This document shows positions 53,256-61,981 of a stretch of 64,000 bases of DNA, in pieces (position 1 is the first letter of the stretch; each line of letters begins with the position of its first letter). A model generated the notes under the pieces. It was not told the DNA's origin. It saw nothing but the letters and a program-made list of their open reading frames with translations, and did not search any database. This DNA comes from Cellulomonas sp. JZ18 (GTDB lineage: Bacteria; Actinomycetota; Actinomycetes; Actinomycetales; Cellulomonadaceae): NCBI RefSeq assembly GCF_009720485.1, contig NZ_CP045245.1, forward strand, positions 744,001 to 808,000, in the 5' to 3' direction. Made by a program: the position numbers and the translations under genes.

Positions 53256-53493
53256 CCGTCCTCCTGCGTCCGGTGTGCCCCGAACGTAGGAGCGGGCGGC
53301 ACGGCGCCGGGACGCCCGCGCGGACCACATCGGCCGGGCGGCGCCGTACGCCGTGAGGACGACGGCGTCATCCCCGCGGCACCGGCGGGTCGGCGCGCCG
53401 GGTGCAGTTCTCACCCCGACGTGCCGATGGGCAGGTGTACGTGACGCACGCCTGTCCCGCTCCTCACAGCGAGCCGGACGGGGAGGAGGAGCC

Positions 53494-53724
53494 ATGGCCG
53501 TGAGCACCGTCGCAGCCGAGCGCGTGGACGCGCGGGCGAGCGTGCCGGTGAACGGTGCGGGTGACGGCGCCGTGCAGGTCCCCGTGCAGGTCCCCGCGCG
53601 CGTCCCGGTGCCCTGCGCCGCGCGCCCCGGCACCGCGCTGTGGCACATCGACGGGCCGTGCTGCTGCTTCGTCGGCGGACCGCCCCCGGAGTTCGCGCCG
53701 AGCGTGCGGCCGACCGCGGGCTGA
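53494..53724 (+). CDS. Small Cys-rich protein, unknown
   Basis: 76 residues with a very strong ribosome site (GGGGAGGAGGAGCC before ATG 53494). After a Val/Pro-rich part (AVQVPVQVPARVPVPCAAR) the C-terminal half reads ALWHIDGPCCCFVGGPPPEF. Four Cys in all, three adjacent. Not a signal peptide. It may bind metal or be a precursor of something modified, but nothing nearby looks like a RiPP enzyme. It is just upstream of the glyoxalase-like gene (80 bases) in the same direction. Unrecognised. Confidence 0.6.
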   Translation: MAVSTVAAERVDARASVPVNGAGDGAVQVPVQVPARVPVPCAARPGTALWHIDGPCCCFVGGPPPEFAPSVRPTAG

Positions 53725-53803
53725 CGGGGCGCGCGCCGCGGCCGTGTCGGAGGCGCCCGGTACGGTCGGTTTCGTCCGACCCACCCAGGCGAGGGGGCTC
53801 ACC

Positions 53804-54187
53804 ATGGCGCACGGCGACATCACGCACATCGACATCCCCGTGACCGACATGCAGCGGGCGACGCAGTTCTACGGCGCGCTGTTCGGCTGGCGGATCCAGG
53901 AGTACCCGGGCTTCGAGGGCTACCCGATGTGGCAGGCCCCGAACGGGATCAGCGGCGGCGGGCTCGCCCCGCGCAGCGAGGGCTTCACGAGCCCGCGCAG
54001 CTACGTCGAGGTCGACTCGATCGAGGACGTGCTGGCCCGGGTCACCGAGCTGGGCGGCGAGGTGCGCCTGCCGCGCACCCCGATCGACGAGACGAGCTGG
54101 TTCGCGTCCGTCGTCGACCCGGACGGCAACGAGATCGGGCTGTACGAGGGGTCGACCGCCGGGCAGGACGTCCCGGACGAGGGCTGA
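53804..54187 (+). CDS. VOC (glyoxalase-like) family protein
   Basis: 127 residues. Single-domain VOC fold: GDITHIDIPVTDMQRATQFYGALFGWRIQEYPGFEGYPMWQAP, then SYVEVDSIEDVLARVTELGGEVRLPRTPIDETSWFASVVDPDGNEIGLYEG. The metal ligands His8 and Glu in the last strand (NEIGLYEG) are kept. TACGGT (53760-53765) is a possible -10. It may act on a reactive aldehyde or an antibiotic. Confidence 0.9.
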   Translation: MAHGDITHIDIPVTDMQRATQFYGALFGWRIQEYPGFEGYPMWQAPNGISGGGLAPRSEGFTSPRSYVEVDSIEDVLARVTELGGEVRLPRTPIDETSWFASVVDPDGNEIGLYEGSTAGQDVPDEG

Positions 54188-54205
54188 GGCCCGCACGGGG
54201 ACGCG

Positions 54206-54241
54206 ACGGGGCCCGGCCACCCCGTGGTGACCGGGCCCCGT
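54206..54241. terminator. 11-bp hairpin between convergent genes
   Basis: ACGGGGCCCGG (54206-54216) pairs exactly with 54231-54241; the loop includes a further CAC/GTG pair. It separates the VOC gene (plus) and the Old Yellow Enzyme gene (minus). Confidence 0.8.
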
Positions 54242-54281
54242 GGTGCACGCGCCGCGGACGTCGCCGTGCGCGGCAGGCGGC

Positions 54282-55379
54282 TCAGCGCAGCAGCGTCTGC
54301 GCCCGCTCGTACTGCTGCGGCACGACCGGCTCGACCCCCAGCTCGAGCGCGGCGCGCAGCGGCCAGTACGGGTCCGCGAGCAGCGGACGGGCCAGGGCGA
54401 CGGCGTCGGCCGAGCCGTCGGCCAGCACCTGCTCTGCCTGAGCGGGGTCGGTGATCATCCCGACGGCCACGGTCGGCACGCCGGCCTCGGCGCGGATGCG
54501 GGCGGCGAACGGCACCTGGTAGCCCGGGCCGGCCGGGATCCGCACGCCCGGCAGGTTGCCGCCGGTGGACACGTGCACCATGTCGACGCCCAGCGGGGCG
54601 AGGTCGGCGGCCAGGCGGACCGTGTCGTCCGCGGTCCAGCCCGCGGGCTCGACCCAGTCCGTCGCGGAGACCCGCACGAGCACGACGACGTCCTCCGGGA
54701 CCGCCCCGCGCACGGCCTCGACGACCTCGCGCACGACGCGGGTCCGGTTCTCGAAGGAGCCGCCGTACTCGTCGTCGCGGCGGTTGCTGTCGGGGGAGAG
54801 GAACTGGTGCAGCAGGTAGCCGTGCGCCGCGTGCACCTCGACCACGTCGTAGCCGGCCTCGACCGCCCGCACGGCGGCGTCCGCGAACGCGCGCACGACG
54901 TCGCCGACCTCGTCGGTCGTCAGCGCCCGCGGGGCGGGGTGGCCGTCGGCGAACGGCACCGCGCTCGGCGCCACGGTCTGCCAGCCGCCCTCCTGCGCGC
55001 CCAGCAGCGCACCGCCGCGCCAGGGGGCGTCCGTGCTCGCCTTGCGACCCGCGTGGGCCAGCTGCACGCCGGCCTTCGCGCCCTGCGCGTGGGCGAGCGC
55101 CGTGAGACGGCGGTGCCCCTCCCGCTGGGCCTCGTTCCACAGCCCGAGGTCGAACGGCGTGATGCGCCCCTCGGCCGTGACCGCCGTCGCCTCGGTGATG
55201 ACGAGCGCCGCGCCGCCCGCCGCGCGCGAGCCGTAGTGCTGCACGTGCCAGTCGTGCGGCACCCCGGCCGCGGGTCCGCTCGGCTCGGCCGAGTACTGGC
55301 ACATCGGCGCCATCCAGACCCGGTGCGGGAACGTGACACCGCGCAGCGTGAGCGGCGTGAACAGGGCGGGCGTGCTCAT
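54282..55379 (-). CDS. Old Yellow Enzyme family NADH:flavin oxidoreductase (YqjM-like)
   Basis: 365 residues, FMN TIM barrel. Motifs: RVWMAPMCQYSA (Cys near FMN N5 as in YqjM), DWHVQHYGSRAAGGAALVITEATAV, VQLAHAGRKAST, EVHAAHGYLLHQFLSPDSNRRDDEYGGSFENRTR (His pair binding the substrate and FMN), VSTGGNLPG and VGMITDPAQAEQVLADGSADAVALARPLLADPYWP. It reduces activated alkenes with NADPH. ATG 55379, GAAGGA upstream. Confidence 0.95.
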   Translation of the reverse strand: MSTPALFTPLTLRGVTFPHRVWMAPMCQYSAEPSGPAAGVPHDWHVQHYGSRAAGGAALVITEATAVTAEGRITPFDLGLWNEAQREGHRRLTALAHAQGAKAGVQLAHAGRKASTDAPWRGGALLGAQEGGWQTVAPSAVPFADGHPAPRALTTDEVGDVVRAFADAAVRAVEAGYDVVEVHAAHGYLLHQFLSPDSNRRDDEYGGSFENRTRVVREVVEAVRGAVPEDVVVLVRVSATDWVEPAGWTADDTVRLAADLAPLGVDMVHVSTGGNLPGVRIPAGPGYQVPFAARIRAEAGVPTVAVGMITDPAQAEQVLADGSADAVALARPLLADPYWPLRAALELGVEPVVPQQYERAQTLLR

Positions 55380-55615
55380 CGAGGTCCTTCCGTGGATGGG
55401 GCGGCGCGCGGGCGCGACCGCCTCGAGGGTCAACCGGACCCCACCGTGCCGTCTTCCGTGCGGGACCTCGGCACGCGCTCCCTGTGGCGCGTCCCACACG
55501 CCGAACGGGTGACGGCCCTCATCCGGGACGCGGCGGATGCCGATGCGCACCGGTGCGGTACCTGCGCTGCCGCCCGCCGGACCCGGCGCGCCGCCCACGA
55601 CCCACCGAGGTGCCC

Positions 55616-56359
55616 GTGCCCCGTGCCCGCACCGGTCCGTCCGTCGCCGCGCCGACGGGCCGGCCGCTGTGGTGGGTGCGCTCGGTGCACGCGCCCGCCG
55701 GCGGCGCGGACGCGGCCACCGTGGTCGTCCACGGCGTCGCGAGCGCGGCCCGGCCCGACGGCACCGTCGTGGACGTGGGCGCCGTCCCCGCCGGGGCGGC
55801 GCTGGCCGGTCGCGTGGGACGCGTCAGCGCACGCGCCGACTCGCTCCGCCTGCTGCGCGTGGAGCTGCTGGGCGAGCACGCGCCGGCCGCGCCCCGCCTC
55901 GTCCTGGTCGAGCGGGTGCGGCCCGACGCGGATCCCGCCGGTGCCGAGCTCGCCGCGTTCGACCACGCGGCCGTCGCGGCGCTGGCCGCGGGCGTCGGGG
56001 CGTACGTGCCTCCCGGGACCGTGCTGACCGCGGGGGACGCCGTGCGCCTCGGCCTGCGCGCCGCCGCCGGCGTCGGCGTGGTCGCGTGGTGCCCGTCGAC
56101 CGGGGACGTGCGGGCGGTGCACGTCGAGCCCGGCCGCCGTGACGGTGCCGCGGTCGCGACGTTCCTGCTGGTCGCCGCGGGCGGTGCGTGCGCGGCCCGG
56201 GACTGGCCGCCGCTGCAGGGCCTCGACGTGTCGGCCGGCACCCGCGCCGGAGCAGGCCTGCGTGTCCGGCGTCGTGCCGCTCGGCGGCCGCCCGCTCCGG
56301 TCCCGTCCCCGCGCCGGGTCCCCCTCCTGCCGCGTCCCGTGCCACCGCAGGAGGGCTGA
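55616..56359 (+). CDS. Hypothetical protein, unknown family
   Basis: 247 residues from GTG 55616 (an in-frame GTG stands two codons upstream at 55610; the start is uncertain). The frame has strong G/C third positions. It contains RPLWWVRSVHAPAGGADAATVVVHGVASA, VDVGAVPAGAALAGRV, LLRVELLGEHAPAAPRLVLVERVRP, then GVGVVAWCPSTGDVRAVHVEPGRR. Arg-rich tail (VRRRAARRPPAPVPSPRRV). Strands dominate; no motif recognised. It precedes a membrane protein in the same direction, 111 bases away. Confidence 0.6.
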   Translation: MPRARTGPSVAAPTGRPLWWVRSVHAPAGGADAATVVVHGVASAARPDGTVVDVGAVPAGAALAGRVGRVSARADSLRLLRVELLGEHAPAAPRLVLVERVRPDADPAGAELAAFDHAAVAALAAGVGAYVPPGTVLTAGDAVRLGLRAAAGVGVVAWCPSTGDVRAVHVEPGRRDGAAVATFLLVAAGGACAARDWPPLQGLDVSAGTRAGAGLRVRRRAARRPPAPVPSPRRVPLLPRPVPPQEG

Positions 56360-56470
56360 CGCGGCCCACGGCCCGTCGGTCCGCCACGCCTGCGGGTGCG
56401 GGCGCTCGGACGCCGTCGTACGGTCGCGCCAGCGCCGGCCGTCCCGGGCGGCCCGACGGCAGGAGCCCGC

Positions 56471-57121
56471 GTGACCGCCACCGCCAGCACCGTCGACGGC
56501 GCCGCCGAGGAGGCGGGACGCGTGGCCAGGACCCCGGACGACGCGCCGCGGAATCCCCGCGCGGTCGTGGCGCTGCTCCTGCGGGGCCCCGGCGGCGTCG
56601 TCCGCGCGGTCGGGCTCGTCTGCGTCGTCGTCGGGCTGTCCGCCCGCGGACCGGTGGACGCCGCCCTGTTCGCGCTCGTCCTGGCCGGGCTCGTCGTGCC
56701 GCTCGCCGGGCGCGTCGCCCCGGGGCTGGACGCCGCGTACGGCGTCGGCCTGCTCGCGGCGGCCTGGTGCGGCGCGCTCGGCCTGTACGAGCGGGTCGCG
56801 TGGCTCGACGTCGCGGCGCACCTCGTCGTGACGGGGCTGGTCGCCGCCGTCGCCCACCTCGTGGTGGCACGGCGCACGGGTGCCGTCGTCGAGCCCGCGC
56901 ACGCGACCGGGCCGGCCGCCCGGTTCGCGTCGGTCGCCGTCACCGCGAGCCTCGGCCTCGCCCTGAGCGTCGCGTGGGAGGTCGGCGAGTACCTCGGCAA
57001 CGCCTACGTCGACGCGGAGATCCACGTCGGCTACGCCGACACGGTCGGCGACCTCGTCATGGGCGGGCTCGGGTCGGCGGTCGCCGGGGTGGTCCTCCTG
57101 CGGCGCCGGTCGGCGGCCTGA
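56471..57121 (+). CDS. Membrane protein (DUF2238/YjdF-like)
   Basis: 216 residues, five or six helices. The C-terminal motif VAWEVGEYLGNAYVDAEIHVGYADTVGDLVMGGLGSAVAGVV, with Asp pairs before and in the last helix, resembles the YjdF/DUF2238 pattern (W-E-x-x-E, then D-T-x-x-D). GTG 56471 is chosen because AGGAG lies five bases upstream. Function unknown. Confidence 0.7.
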   Translation: MTATASTVDGAAEEAGRVARTPDDAPRNPRAVVALLLRGPGGVVRAVGLVCVVVGLSARGPVDAALFALVLAGLVVPLAGRVAPGLDAAYGVGLLAAAWCGALGLYERVAWLDVAAHLVVTGLVAAVAHLVVARRTGAVVEPAHATGPAARFASVAVTASLGLALSVAWEVGEYLGNAYVDAEIHVGYADTVGDLVMGGLGSAVAGVVLLRRRSAA

Positions 57122-57139
57122 TCCGTCGGCCGGGGGCCG

Positions 57140-58311
57140 TCAGAGCAGCACGGACCCGCAGGACGGGCCGCGCACGCCCTCGACCTCCGTCCAGGCGACC
57201 CACCGCCAGGGCTCCTCGGCGCCACCGTGCGCGGACCGGTCCGGCAGGCCGTCCAGCAGGGCCGCGGGCAGGTGCGCCGACCAGTGCCCCGCGCCGTAGG
57301 ACGTCAAGACGTCGTCCACGCTCCCGAGGAGCGTGCCCTCCTCGCGCAGCCACCCGTCGGCGGTGGCGACGCCGTGCGGCGTCTCGACACGCTCGGGCAC
57401 GCCGTCGCGCAGGTCCACCGTCACGACGCGCGCGGGCTCGCCCGCGCCGGTCTCGATCCGCAGCCCGAGGCGCACCGCGCCCTCCGGGACGTCGTCCAGC
57501 CGCCAGCTCACGTCGAGCGTCCCCCCGTCCGTGCGGAACCGCCGCGTGATCCCGAGCCGGGTCTCGTGCACGTCGCCCGCGCTCCAGGACAGGTCGGCAC
57601 CGACGAGCGCCGCGGGCGGACCGTCGGCCGCCGCCGTGCCCGTGGCCGGGTCGGTCCCGTCGGTGCCCGGTGTGCAGGTCGTGGCGCCGGTCGCCGGCCC
57701 GCTCGACGTCGCCAGCCCGAACGCCGCCCCGAGGGCGCACGCCAGGGCGGCCGCGACCGTGACGGGCACCGAGGGGCGCTCCGGGCCGCGCGGACCCGCG
57801 AGCCGCTCGACCCACCGGACGCGACGCACGACGCGCGTCTGGACCACCTCGGTCCCCGCGAGCCCGTCCGCGAAGGTCCAGCCGCGCGGGTGCCACAGCG
57901 GGCGCAGGTACCCGATGAGCAGCACCGCGTCGAGCAGGTGCAGCAGGGCGCGGCCGACCGCGCCGAGCAGGCCCGTCGGCCGGCCGTCGACGCGGCGGAC
58001 CACCGCGATGCCGAGCACCCGCTTGCCCGGGGTCGCCCCGGTCCAGCCCTGGCACGCCAGCAGGGCGGCGAGGGCGACCAGGGCGACGGGCCACGTCGCC
58101 ACGCCCTGCAGGTCCCGCCCGTCGCCGGTCACCGCGCCGAGCATCGGCACCGCCGGCCCGAAGTCGCCGCGCCCGCCGAGCAGGAACGTCACCGTCCCAC
58201 GACCCAGCCGTCGAGGACCGCCGCCAGCACGCGGCGCCACCACGGCGCGATCCACGGGGCGTCGGCGGCGGGCAGCTCGGTCGCGCGGTCGAGCCCCGTC
58301 GTCGTCACCAC
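57140..58311 (-). CDS. RDD family membrane protein with C-terminal outer domain, frameshifted
   Basis: About 391 residues when the C3 run (plus strand) 58196-58198 is extended by one. The N-terminus (GTG 58311) APWWRRVLAAVLDGWVVG joins TVTFLLGGRGDFG, then GWTGATPGKRVLGIAVVRRVDG and helices: the RDD domain with its Arg-Asp-Asp-like positions (RR...D...GKR). After a last helix (VPVTVAAALACALGAAFGLATSS) there is an outer domain of about 190 residues with beta pattern (ADLSWSAGDVHETRLGITRRFRTDGGTLDVSW). RDD proteins may be transporters or anchors. Leader sequence CAGCAT is a weak -10 six bases before the GTG. Confidence 0.8.
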
Positions 58312-58462
58312 GGGCCGATGCTGCCACCACCGAGGTCGTCGCGGGGCCGGTTCGGGCCGGCCTCTGTGCCACGATGCGGCGGGCCGGTCCGCGCGGTCGC
58401 GTCGTCGCCGGCCCGGCCCGTCGCGTCGGCACCCGCCGGCGCCGCCCCCTCGGAGGTCCGCC

Positions 58463-58984
58463 GTGCCCACGACCGTCGACCTGACGATCCGCCCCGACGA
58501 CCCGCACCGCCCCGACGTGCTCGCGCTGCTCGAGGAGCACCTGGCGGACATGTACGCGACGTCCCCGGCGGAGTCCGTGCACGCGCTGGACCCCGCGTCG
58601 CTCGTCGGCCCGGGCCTGACGTTCTGGACGGCGCGCGACGCGACGGGCGCCCTGCTCGGCTGCGCCGCGCTCAAGCAGCTCGCGGCGGACGACGCCGAGC
58701 TGAAGTCGATGCGCACGGCCGGCGCCGCCCGCGGGCGCGGCGTCGGGGGTGCGCTGCTCGCGCACGTCCTGGCCGAGGCGGTCGCGCGGGGGTGCCGCAC
58801 GGTGCACCTCGAGACGGGCACGCAGGAGTACTTCGCCCCGGCCCGCCGGCTGTACGCGCGCGCCGGCTTCGTCGAGTGCCCACCGTTCGGCGACTACGTC
58901 GAGGACCCGCACAGCGTGTTCTACCGGCGGGACCTCCAGGGCGGGGCGCCGACGCCCGGACGGGGCGCCGCGCCGCACGGGTGA
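58463..58984 (+). CDS. GNAT family N-acetyltransferase
   Basis: 173 residues from GTG 58463, with GGAGG six bases upstream. GNAT core: LTIRPDDPHRPDVLALLEEHLADMYATSPAESVHALD, GALLGCAALKQLAADDAELKSMRTAGAARGRGVGGALLAHVLAEAVARGCRTVHLETG (acetyl-CoA site RGRGVGGALL), FAPARRLYARAGFVECPPFGDYVEDPHSVFYRRDL. Looks like the YafP/putative acetyltransferase branch. The Pro/Gly tail ends next to a tandem repeat. Confidence 0.93.
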   Translation: MPTTVDLTIRPDDPHRPDVLALLEEHLADMYATSPAESVHALDPASLVGPGLTFWTARDATGALLGCAALKQLAADDAELKSMRTAGAARGRGVGGALLAHVLAEAVARGCRTVHLETGTQEYFAPARRLYARAGFVECPPFGDYVEDPHSVFYRRDLQGGAPTPGRGAAPHG

Positions 58985-59091
58985 GGCGGGGCGCGGGTGA
59001 GGCGGGGCGCGGGTGAGGCCGGGCACGGGCGAGGCGGGGCACGGGTGAGGCCGGGCGCGGGTGAGGCGGGGCACGGGCGAGGCGGGCACGG
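58981..59091. repeat. 16-bp tandem repeat directly after the GNAT stop
   Basis: Six full copies of GTGAGGCGGGGCGCGG (58981-59076) with single-base variants (GGCC, GCAC, GCGA) and a seventh of 15 bases. The first unit contains the GNAT stop (58982-58984). A VNTR-type array, followed by a terminator. Confidence 0.9.
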
Positions 59092-59130
59092 CGAGGGCCG
59101 GGACGCACCGCGCGTCCCGGCCCTCGCCGT
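59088..59130. terminator. Perfect 19-bp hairpin
   Basis: ACGGCGAGGGCCGGGACGC (59088-59106) pairs exactly with 59112-59130 over loop ACCGC. It lies between the GNAT gene and the minus-strand DUF3140 gene. Confidence 0.85.
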
Positions 59131-59142
59131 CGTCGCCCGCCG

Positions 59143-59481
59143 TCAGGGTGACGGCTTGAGCGGGTCGTGCCCCAGCGACATGAGCCGGTGCCGCCACTCG
59201 GCGCTGCCCGCCTCGGGCTCGGGCTCGTCGCCGCGCTCGGCGCGCACCTCGGCGACCACCGAGCGCATGACCTCGACGTCGTCGGGCGTGAGGTCGGTGC
59301 GGCGCTTCGCGAGGATCGCGAGCACCGTGCGGGAGCGCTCGTCACCGGCCTGGTCCGGCTCGGTCTCGGTCGTCGTGCCCGCGGCCTGCGTCGCCAGCCA
59401 CTCCTGCAGCTCGCGCGAGGTCATGTTCACGACCGTGTGGAAGTCCTCCCACAGGTCGTCGTCGACGGGGCTGTCCGCCAT
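59143..59481 (-). CDS. DUF3140 domain protein
   Basis: 112 residues. DDLWEDFHTVVNMTSRELQEWLATQAAG followed by RTVLAILAKRRTDLTPDDVEVMRSVVAEVRAERGDEPEP and AEWRHRLMSLGHDPLKP. This is the DUF3140 family of small cytoplasmic proteins, often near stress genes and associated with DUF2945/ChaB-type proteins in actinobacteria. Role unknown. 32 bases after the next small gene, probably the same unit. Confidence 0.88.
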   Translation of the reverse strand: MADSPVDDDLWEDFHTVVNMTSRELQEWLATQAAGTTTETEPDQAGDERSRTVLAILAKRRTDLTPDDVEVMRSVVAEVRAERGDEPEPEAGSAEWRHRLMSLGHDPLKPSP

Positions 59482-59513
59482 GTCGTCCCCTTCCGTCGGT
59501 GCCGGTGCGTGCG

Positions 59514-59747
59514 TCAGGAGCGGCCGAGCCGCTCCTTGAGCAGCGCCTTGCCCTGCTCGGCGCCCTTGCGGCTCTCGGCCTGCGCCCGCCGGAAGAAGTC
59601 CGCCAGGTCGCTGTCGCCGTCGCGCTCGGCGTCCTGGATGTAGCCCTCGAGGCGCAGGACGTTGCTCAGGCACGTCTCCGTAAACCAGATGACGTTGTAG
59701 TCCTTGTCCTTGGTCCCGGTGACGGACCCGGTCTCGCTGTCGCTCAT
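59514..59747 (-). CDS. Small conserved hypothetical protein
   Basis: 77 residues. KDKDYNVIWFTETCLSNVLRLEGYIQDAERDGDSDLADFFRRAQAESRKGAEQGKALLKERLG: a helical pair, with features shared by small actinobacterial stress-type proteins. Partner of the DUF3140 gene downstream. The start ATG 59747 is in a proper context (GAGGAGC upstream on the minus strand). Confidence 0.8.
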   Translation of the reverse strand: MSDSETGSVTGTKDKDYNVIWFTETCLSNVLRLEGYIQDAERDGDSDLADFFRRAQAESRKGAEQGKALLKERLGRS

Positions 59748-59978
59748 CGTGCGCTCCTCTCGCTCCGGGTGGTGCGGTGCGTCGGGAGCGGCCGTCCGGC
59801 GGCCGTGCCCGACGGCACCCACGCTAGGGCGGAGGGCGCGCCCGGGCGCGTCGAGCGTGCGGCGCTGCGGCTGCACCGCGCGGGCCCGGACGTCGGCAGC
59901 GGGCGGGCCGGACGGCGGCAGCGGGCGGGCCGGACGAGCGGGCGGGCCCGGCGCGCGCCGGTGCCCGCCCACAACCCG

Positions 59979-60997
59979 TCAGGCCCGGTCGCCCGCCGGT
60001 GCCAGCCCGCGCAGGCCCTCGTCGCCGGCCGCGCCCGGTGCGGGCGCCCCGGTCGCGGCGTCCGACGGGCCGCGGCGCGCGCGGACCGCCGCCTCCGCGT
60101 CCTCGTGCACCAGCTCGCCGTTGATGCCGGCCCCGCGAGCACACCCGCGGCGGCGGACGCCCCGACCATGGCCGGCAGCTCGGTCGCGTTCCCGGCGACC
60201 CACACGCCCGGCACGTCGGTGCGGCCGCCGGGGGACGAGGCGACGTACGTGCCGAAGGCGTGCTCGCTCACGCTGCCGCCGAGCCGCTCGTACAGGTCCG
60301 CGTTCGCGACGAAGCGGGGGGCGACGGCGAGCGCCTCGACCTCCACGCGGCGGCCGTCCGCGAGCACGACCGCCCGCAGCGCGTCGTCGTGCTCGAGCCG
60401 CTCCACCTGCCCGCGGACCACGCGCACGCCCAGCGCGGTGAGCTGCTCCCACGCCTCGTCCTCCGGCTCCGGGGCGGTGTGCAGGAACAGCGTGACGTCG
60501 TCGCTGAGCTGGCGCAGCAGCAGGGTCTGGTGCACTGCGTTGTCGCTCGTCCCGAGCACGCCGATGCGCCGCCCGCGGACCTCCCAGCCGTGGCAGTACG
60601 GGCAGTGCAGCACGTCCGCGCCCCAGCGCTCGCGCACGCCCGGCACGTCGGGCAGGACGTCGGTCAGCCCGGTGGCCAGCAGCAGGCGGCGCGCGCGCAC
60701 GACGTCACCGCCGGCGAGCTCGACGACCAGGTCGTCGCCCTCCCGCCGCGCGTCCACGGCGCGGTCGCGCACGACGACCGCGCCGTACCCCTCGGCCTCG
60801 CGCCGCCCCGCGGCGAGCAGCTCGTGCGGGGGCACGCCCTCGCGGCCCAGCAGGTTGTGCGCGGCGTGCGCGGCCGCGTTGCGCGGTTCACCGGCGTCCA
60901 CGACCAGGACGGACCGCAGCGAGCGGCCCAGTGTCACGGCGGCGGCCAGCCCGGCGGGGCCACCGCCCACCACCACCACGTCGTACCGCTCGGTCAT
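59979..60997 (-). CDS. Thioredoxin reductase-like FAD oxidoreductase, frameshifted
   Basis: About 339 residues after adding one base to the C4 run (plus strand) 60131-60134. FAD site VVVGGGPAGLAAAVTLGRS, redox pair CPYCHGWE (about 137-140), NAD site IGVLGTSDNAVHQTLLLRQL, and the end VPGVWVAGNATELPAMVGASAAAGVLAGAGINGELV. The CPYC with GWE and the short length fit low-molecular-weight thioredoxin-reductase-like proteins of actinobacteria. ATG 60997 overlaps the stop of the methyltransferase (ATGA). It may reduce a partner disulfide or act as an oxidase in the pathway of the upstream gene. Confidence 0.88.
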
Positions 60998-61922
60998 CGT
61001 GCACCTCCGTCGTGCGTCGTCGGGGAAGTCGGGGGAGTCGGGGGAGTCGCGCGAGCGGCGGGAGCCGGGCCGGCGTGCGGCCGGCGGGCGAGCCAGACGG
61101 TCCGCTCGGCGCGCACGGGCAGCGCGTCGAGCGTCGCGGGGTGCTGCGCGAGCAGGCGGTCGAGCGTCGTGACGTCCGCGGGCGCGAGGCGGTCGGCGAG
61201 GGTCGAGCGCAGGAGCGCGAGCCAGGCGCGCCCGAAGCGCGCGTCGACCGCCTCGGTCGCGACGTGCCGGACGTCGAGGAGCTCGAACCCCGCGCGCTCG
61301 AGGTGCGGCCCCCAGTCGGGATGAACGTTCCACGTCGAGGCCGCCTGCGCGAGGCGGGACGCGAGACCGGGGGCGAGCGCGTCGGTGAGCAGGCGCACCT
61401 GCTCGTCGAGCTCGACGACCACCGCGACGCCGCCGGGACGCAGCGCCGCGTGCGCCTCGCGCAGCACGCGGTCGGCGTCGGCGAGGTGGTGCAGCGAGGA
61501 GGCCGCCCACACGGCGTCGACGCGGCCGGTCAGGGGCCAGCCGGCGTCGAGGTCCGCCTCGAGCGTGCGCACCCGGTCGGCCACGCCCGCGGCCGCGGCG
61601 GCCGTCCGCAGGTGCGCGAGCATCGCGGGGGAGCGGTCGACCGCGACGACGGTCGCCCGGGGCAGGCGCCGCGCGAGCGCGAGCGCGCCGGTGCCCGTGC
61701 CGGCGCCGAGGTCGACGACCGTGCCGGCGCCGGGCAGGTGCGCGGCGACGAGGTCGACGGCACCGGGCAGCCAGCCGCCCAGCACCTCCGCCTCGAGGTC
61801 CAGGAGGGCCCGTGGGCGACGGCGTCGACGTGGGGGCCGTGGTGGTGCGGCGGGTCGGGGTGGGGGTCGGGGTGGGCGTGCCCGGTGCCGGGCCGCGCGT
61901 GCTGCGGGGCTGCGTGGGTCAT
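60994..61922 (-). CDS. SAM-dependent methyltransferase, frameshifted
   Basis: About 309 residues once the GGGCCC spot at 61806-61811 is extended by one base. N-terminus MTHAAPQHARPGTGHAHPDPHPDPPHHHGPHV is His-rich; then DLEAEVLGGWLPGAVDLVAAHL, SAM motif VVDLGAGTGTGALALARRLP, ATVVAVDRSPAMLAHLR, WAASSLHHLADADRVLREAHAALRPGGVAVVVEL. Class I methyltransferase acting on a small molecule. The upstream promoter (TACCGT, plus-strand 61929-61934) is six bases from ATG 61922: leaderless. Coupled by overlap to the reductase-like gene. Confidence 0.85.
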
Positions 61923-61928
61923 GCGTCC

Positions 61929-61962
61929 ACGGTAGGCACGGCGTGCGCTGGCGGCATAGGGT
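61929..61962. promoter_or_regulatory. Back-to-back leaderless promoters
   Basis: Minus strand: TACCGT (61934-61929) then six bases then ATG 61922. Plus strand: TAGGGT (61957-61962) then seven bases then ATG 61970. The 47 bases between the two start codons hold both promoters. Confidence 0.65.
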
Positions 61963-61981
61963 CTTGCGCATGACGCAAGAC
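61961..61981. promoter_or_regulatory. Palindromic operator covering the start codon of the XRE-cupin gene
   Basis: GTCTTGCG and CGCAAGAC are perfect inverted 8-bp arms around CATGA, whose ATG is the start codon at 61970. It begins in the last two bases of the -10 element. Binding would block promoter and start codon in one step. Confidence 0.75.

Noticed and set aside
53494..53724. RiPP precursor
   Set aside because: The Cys cluster is suggestive, but no maturation enzyme, protease or dedicated transporter sits beside it; the ABC exporter nearby is on the other strand with its own two-component system.
54206..54241. Riboswitch-like structure before the Old Yellow Enzyme gene
   Set aside because: It lies after the 3' ends of two convergent genes, so it is a terminator and not a leader element.
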